From NCBI RefSeq assembly GCF_900683735.1, contig NZ_LR215979.1:3658001-3722000 (forward strand): a stretch of 64,000 bases of DNA. Direction: 5' to 3'. The translations under genes were made by a program, and so were the position numbers. Source of the stretch: Fusobacterium ulcerans ATCC 49185 (lineage in GTDB: Bacteria > Fusobacteriota > Fusobacteriia > Fusobacteriales > Fusobacteriaceae). Under the pieces are notes generated by a model. The model ran no database searches and was not told the origin of the DNA. It saw only the letters and a list, made by a program, of their open reading frames with translations. The number at the start of each line of letters is the position of its first letter. Position 1 is the stretch's first letter. Positions 61,452 to 64,000 of the stretch are shown here, one piece after another.

Positions 61452-62738
61452 ATGAACTATATAGTTGCAGTATTATTAGGAAGTTTAGCAGCACTTTTAG
61501 CTAACAGAGGAGTGGCTGTATTTAATGATGGATTGAGACCTATTGTTCCTGAATTTTTAGAAGGAAGAATGGATAGAAAGTCATTAGCAGCTACAAGTTT
61601 TGCATTAAGTTTTGGTTTAGTTGTAGGGTTTGGAATCCCTTTTTCACTTACTACACATATAATTTTAATTCATAGTATTCTTTTAGGAACTGATATAATA
61701 GGATCATCTTTTAGCTCTGACAAAAAAGGAGCAGTATTTTCAACTGTGGCTGGTGGATTTTACGGATTGCTTATAACTTTAGGTTTAAAAGTTGTTGTAG
61801 ATATTTTTGCTAAATTACCAGTAAATTTTTTACCATCTCTTGGAAAAGTAGGATCTCCTATTATAGTTGCCTTTGCTGCTTTTCCAGCCTTAGTGGTAGC
61901 TTATCAGTATGGATATAAAAAAGGGGCTACAACTTTTGGATTGACAATAATTGTGAGACAGGTTATTCAAAAATATGGAACATTCATGTTTGATGGAAGT
62001 AAAATAGTTTTAAACCCAGATGGAATGGCTCTGCTTGTTGCTATGATAATTATGATAACTTTTGCTATGAGAGAAAAAGTGGTAACAGATGCTCCAGGTT
62101 CAAATACAATGTTACTGAATATATTTGCTGCTAGAGTTGAAAGAATAAAGAAAAATATTTTAGGATTAGCACTTATGGGGGGAATAATATCTGCTGCTAT
62201 AAGTTTACATCTAGTAGCAGGAGATCCAATATCTTTAAATCTCTTAGCTGATGGAAAAACTTCAGAAGCAGGACTTGCTGCTCTTGCTAGAGCTATTGGA
62301 TTTGTACCATTAGTTGCTACAACAGCTATAGCTACTGGGGTTTATGCACCTGCAGGAATGACATTTGTATTTGCTGTAGGAATCTTTTCAGGAAATCCTT
62401 TAATTGCCTTTGTTGGGGGAGCAGCAACTATATGCATTGAGATCTATGCTCTTGGTGCCATAGCTAAGTTCTTGGACAAATTTCCTGGAGTAAAGGGATG
62501 TGGAGATCAAATTAGAACAGCTATGTCTAAAGTTTTAGAAGTTGCATTAATTGTTGGAGGAATGATTGCAGCTGATGCTATGGCTTCAGGTCTTGGGTAT
62601 TTATTTGTAGCTGGAGTTTATTTATTAAATAAAACAGCTAAAAAACCACTTGTAGATATGGCAGTAGGACCAGTTGCTGCTATATTGTTTGGAATTTTAT
62701 TAAATATATTTTCAATTTTAGGTTTATATGGTGTATAA
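61452..62738 (+). CDS. yhfT: YhfT-like membrane transport protein
   Basis: 428 aa with about ten hydrophobic segments: MNYIVAVLLGSLAALLANRGVAVFNDGLRPIVPEFLEGRMDRK, then VFAVGIFSGNPLIAFVGGAATICIEIYALGAIAKF. It fits YhfT of E. coli in length and context. Substrate unknown. Starts 9 bp after yhfU. Confidence 0.87.
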   Translation: MNYIVAVLLGSLAALLANRGVAVFNDGLRPIVPEFLEGRMDRKSLAATSFALSFGLVVGFGIPFSLTTHIILIHSILLGTDIIGSSFSSDKKGAVFSTVAGGFYGLLITLGLKVVVDIFAKLPVNFLPSLGKVGSPIIVAFAAFPALVVAYQYGYKKGATTFGLTIIVRQVIQKYGTFMFDGSKIVLNPDGMALLVAMIIMITFAMREKVVTDAPGSNTMLLNIFAARVERIKKNILGLALMGGIISAAISLHLVAGDPISLNLLADGKTSEAGLAALARAIGFVPLVATTAIATGVYAPAGMTFVFAVGIFSGNPLIAFVGGAATICIEIYALGAIAKFLDKFPGVKGCGDQIRTAMSKVLEVALIVGGMIAADAMASGLGYLFVAGVYLLNKTAKKPLVDMAVGPVAAILFGILLNIFSILGLYGV

Positions 62739-62741
62739 AAA

Positions 62742-62773
62742 AATTTAAGAGGAGTTTTTACTCCTCTTAAATT
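62742..62773 (+). other. Perfect 13-bp hairpin between yhfT and the amidase-like gene
   Basis: AATTTAAGAGGAG / CTCCTCTTAAATT around a 6-nt loop, directly after the yhfT stop. No T-tract follows the second arm, so it is probably an RNA-processing or partial-attenuation site rather than a full terminator. Confidence 0.7.
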
Positions 62774-62789
62774 ATAGTGAGGTGAAGAA

Positions 62790-63821
62790 ATGGATTTAAA
62801 AGTTCTTTCTGGAATACAAAGGACAAAGGAGTTTTTAGGAAGAAGTGTAAAAAAGCAAAATCCAAATATAATTTTAGAACTTTTCAGAAAAAACTCTAAC
62901 TACAAAACTTTTGGAATTAAAGATACCAGTGAAATAAGTAATGAATTTATAAAAAAATTACTTGTAAAAGGATATTCTTGGAATACAATTGATAATTGCA
63001 GTGATAGAGGAAGAGCTGTAGATTTAAATCTTTTAAATCCTATTACTGGAAAATTAATGATTGGGTCATCCAGTGGAACAGCTATAAATATTTTATATGG
63101 ATTAAATACCATAGGAATTGGAACTGATGGAGGAGGATCTGTATTGGGACCTGCCATTGGATTAAATCTTTATTCAGCTTTATTATCTGGAATTGGAATA
63201 AAGGGAAGAAGCAGAAAAAAATCTACTGATTCCATAGAATTCATTCCAGGAATTGGAGTGATTGCTCAAAATTTTTCAGATTTACAAGAAACTTGTGAGA
63301 TATTTTTAACTGAATCTCAAGAAAAGATAGAAAAATGCTGTGTTATAGATTTGCATTTAGAAGATTGTAAAAAGTTAAGTAAAAGTTATGAGATAGACTT
63401 TTTAAAGATTAGTGAAAGACCTTATAAAAGAGAGGATATGATAACTTTTTTAAAAGATATATTTAAGAGTTACAAGATGTTTATATATTTAGAAAAAGAT
63501 ATAGAAATTGAAGGAATAGGAGATTCTGTTTTGGGGGTTATGGGTAAAAAAGCTAGTGAAATTCAAAAAAGTTCAAATAAAGGATTTTTAAAAGTTTTGA
63601 ATATGTTGAATTGTTCAGCCATAACTATTCCAACTGGTGATATTGGTAGTGCAATAGTTATAGTAGTGCCAAAGGGTGAAAAATATTTAAAATCTTTACT
63701 GGAAGTAGCATTCATTTTAAGTGAAGACAAAAGAGCAGAACTTTACAAAGAGTATTTTTTAAATTATCCACTAAAAGAGATAGACAACAGAGAATTTAAA
63801 AATTGGAGGGAATATGATTAA
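62790..63821 (+). CDS. Short amidase-signature-like protein
   Basis: 343 aa. Amidase-signature elements: Lys44 in FGIKDTSEIS, Ser93-95 in IGSSSGTA, and Ser117 in GIGTDGGGSVLGPA, matching the Lys, cis-Ser and Ser nucleophile of that family. It is shorter than usual (about 450-500 aa), with the segment between the Lys and Ser compressed to some 45 residues. Its stop overlaps the next gene by 8 bp. In E. coli this position is held by YhfS, a PLP enzyme-like protein, so this cluster uses a different enzyme. RBS GAGGTGAAG. Confidence 0.7.
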   Translation: MDLKVLSGIQRTKEFLGRSVKKQNPNIILELFRKNSNYKTFGIKDTSEISNEFIKKLLVKGYSWNTIDNCSDRGRAVDLNLLNPITGKLMIGSSSGTAINILYGLNTIGIGTDGGGSVLGPAIGLNLYSALLSGIGIKGRSRKKSTDSIEFIPGIGVIAQNFSDLQETCEIFLTESQEKIEKCCVIDLHLEDCKKLSKSYEIDFLKISERPYKREDMITFLKDIFKSYKMFIYLEKDIEIEGIGDSVLGVMGKKASEIQKSSNKGFLKVLNMLNCSAITIPTGDIGSAIVIVVPKGEKYLKSLLEVAFILSEDKRAELYKEYFLNYPLKEIDNREFKNWREYD

Positions 63822-64000
63822 AGATATAACATATATGCATGAGCATGTAACAATTGACCTTTCCAAAGAGAAAAATAATCTAGATTGTAAATTAGATTCT
63901 TTTGAAGAAACAAAAAAGGAGTTCTTAAGATTAAAAGAGCTTGGAGTAACAAGAATTGTAGATGTGACTAATATAGGAATTGGTAGAAATGTAGATTATG
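63814..64000 (+). CDS. Phosphotriesterase-like hydrolase, N-terminal part
   Basis: Starts ATG 63814 with GGAGGG upstream and runs off the window after 62 codons. The opening TYMHEHVTIDLS holds the HxH metal-binding motif of phosphotriesterase homology proteins (Php/YhfV), and ELGVTRIVDVTNIGIGRNV follows the usual pattern. The E. coli yhf cluster also encodes such a protein (YhfV). Substrate unknown, probably a lactone or amide rather than a phosphotriester. Confidence 0.75.
   Translation, partial: MIKDITYMHEHVTIDLSKEKNNLDCKLDSFEETKKEFLRLKELGVTRIVDVTNIGIGRNVDY

Overview
AT-rich DNA (roughly 30% G+C by eye) with strong AGGAGG-type ribosome binding sites, almost exclusive AGA arginine codons in most genes, and gene content that fits the genus Fusobacterium. 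An F. varium/ulcerans/mortiferum-like genome is my inference from eut, B12-dependent enzymes and the mix of sugar uptake systems; nothing in the window proves the species. No rRNA, tRNA or CRISPR array was seen.

Layout. 1-6.9 kb: distal part of an ethanolamine-utilisation microcompartment operon (eutE end, eutT, pduL-type eutD, a eut-associated protein, eutN, a free-standing EutQ N-domain, eutH, eutQ cupin, eutG) ending with an exported HAD phosphatase. 7-8.5 kb: flavodoxin and a GNAT protein. 9-14.8 kb: oppA, an internal terminator, then oppBCDF. 14.9-16.5 kb: an IS91-type transposase broken by one stop codon, and a scrap of a glutamate-synthase small-subunit gene. 16.7-26 kb: single genes and short operons (lipoprotein tyrosine phosphatase, nitrilase, GNAT, Smr-aroF-pgeF-MATE, S24 repressor with a divergent small gene, orphan dhaM, second MATE pump).

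26-31.9 kb: a sigma-54 activator divergent from an enolase-superfamily enzyme, a BCCT transporter and a two-gene altronate/sulfolactate-lyase-type enzyme, with a -24/-12 promoter and upstream palindromes. 32-35.4 kb: type-2-like ileS behind an isoleucine-rich leader peptide and terminator. 35.4-36.6 kb: flavodoxin and tcdA. 36.8-43.4 kb: LacI regulator, sugar ABC transporter, TIM-barrel isomerase and Gfo/Idh/MocA dehydrogenase; the same operator-like palindrome lies before lacI and again inside it.

43.5-53.4 kb (minus strand): the most unusual block, one translationally coupled operon of five B12-binding radical SAM proteins, a GH3-type acyl-adenylating ligase and two GNAT-like proteins. Its first gene appears to start at ATT. 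It looks like an undescribed biosynthetic pathway, product unknown. 53.8-54.9 kb: rplU-prp-rpmA with an L21-type leader. 55-59.5 kb: beta-glucoside PTS, GH1 phospho-beta-glucosidase and an RpiR regulator. 59.7-64 kb: an operon like the poorly understood E. coli yhf cluster (YhfZ, YhfY, YhfU, YhfT, then a short amidase-signature protein and the start of a phosphotriesterase-like gene that runs off the window).
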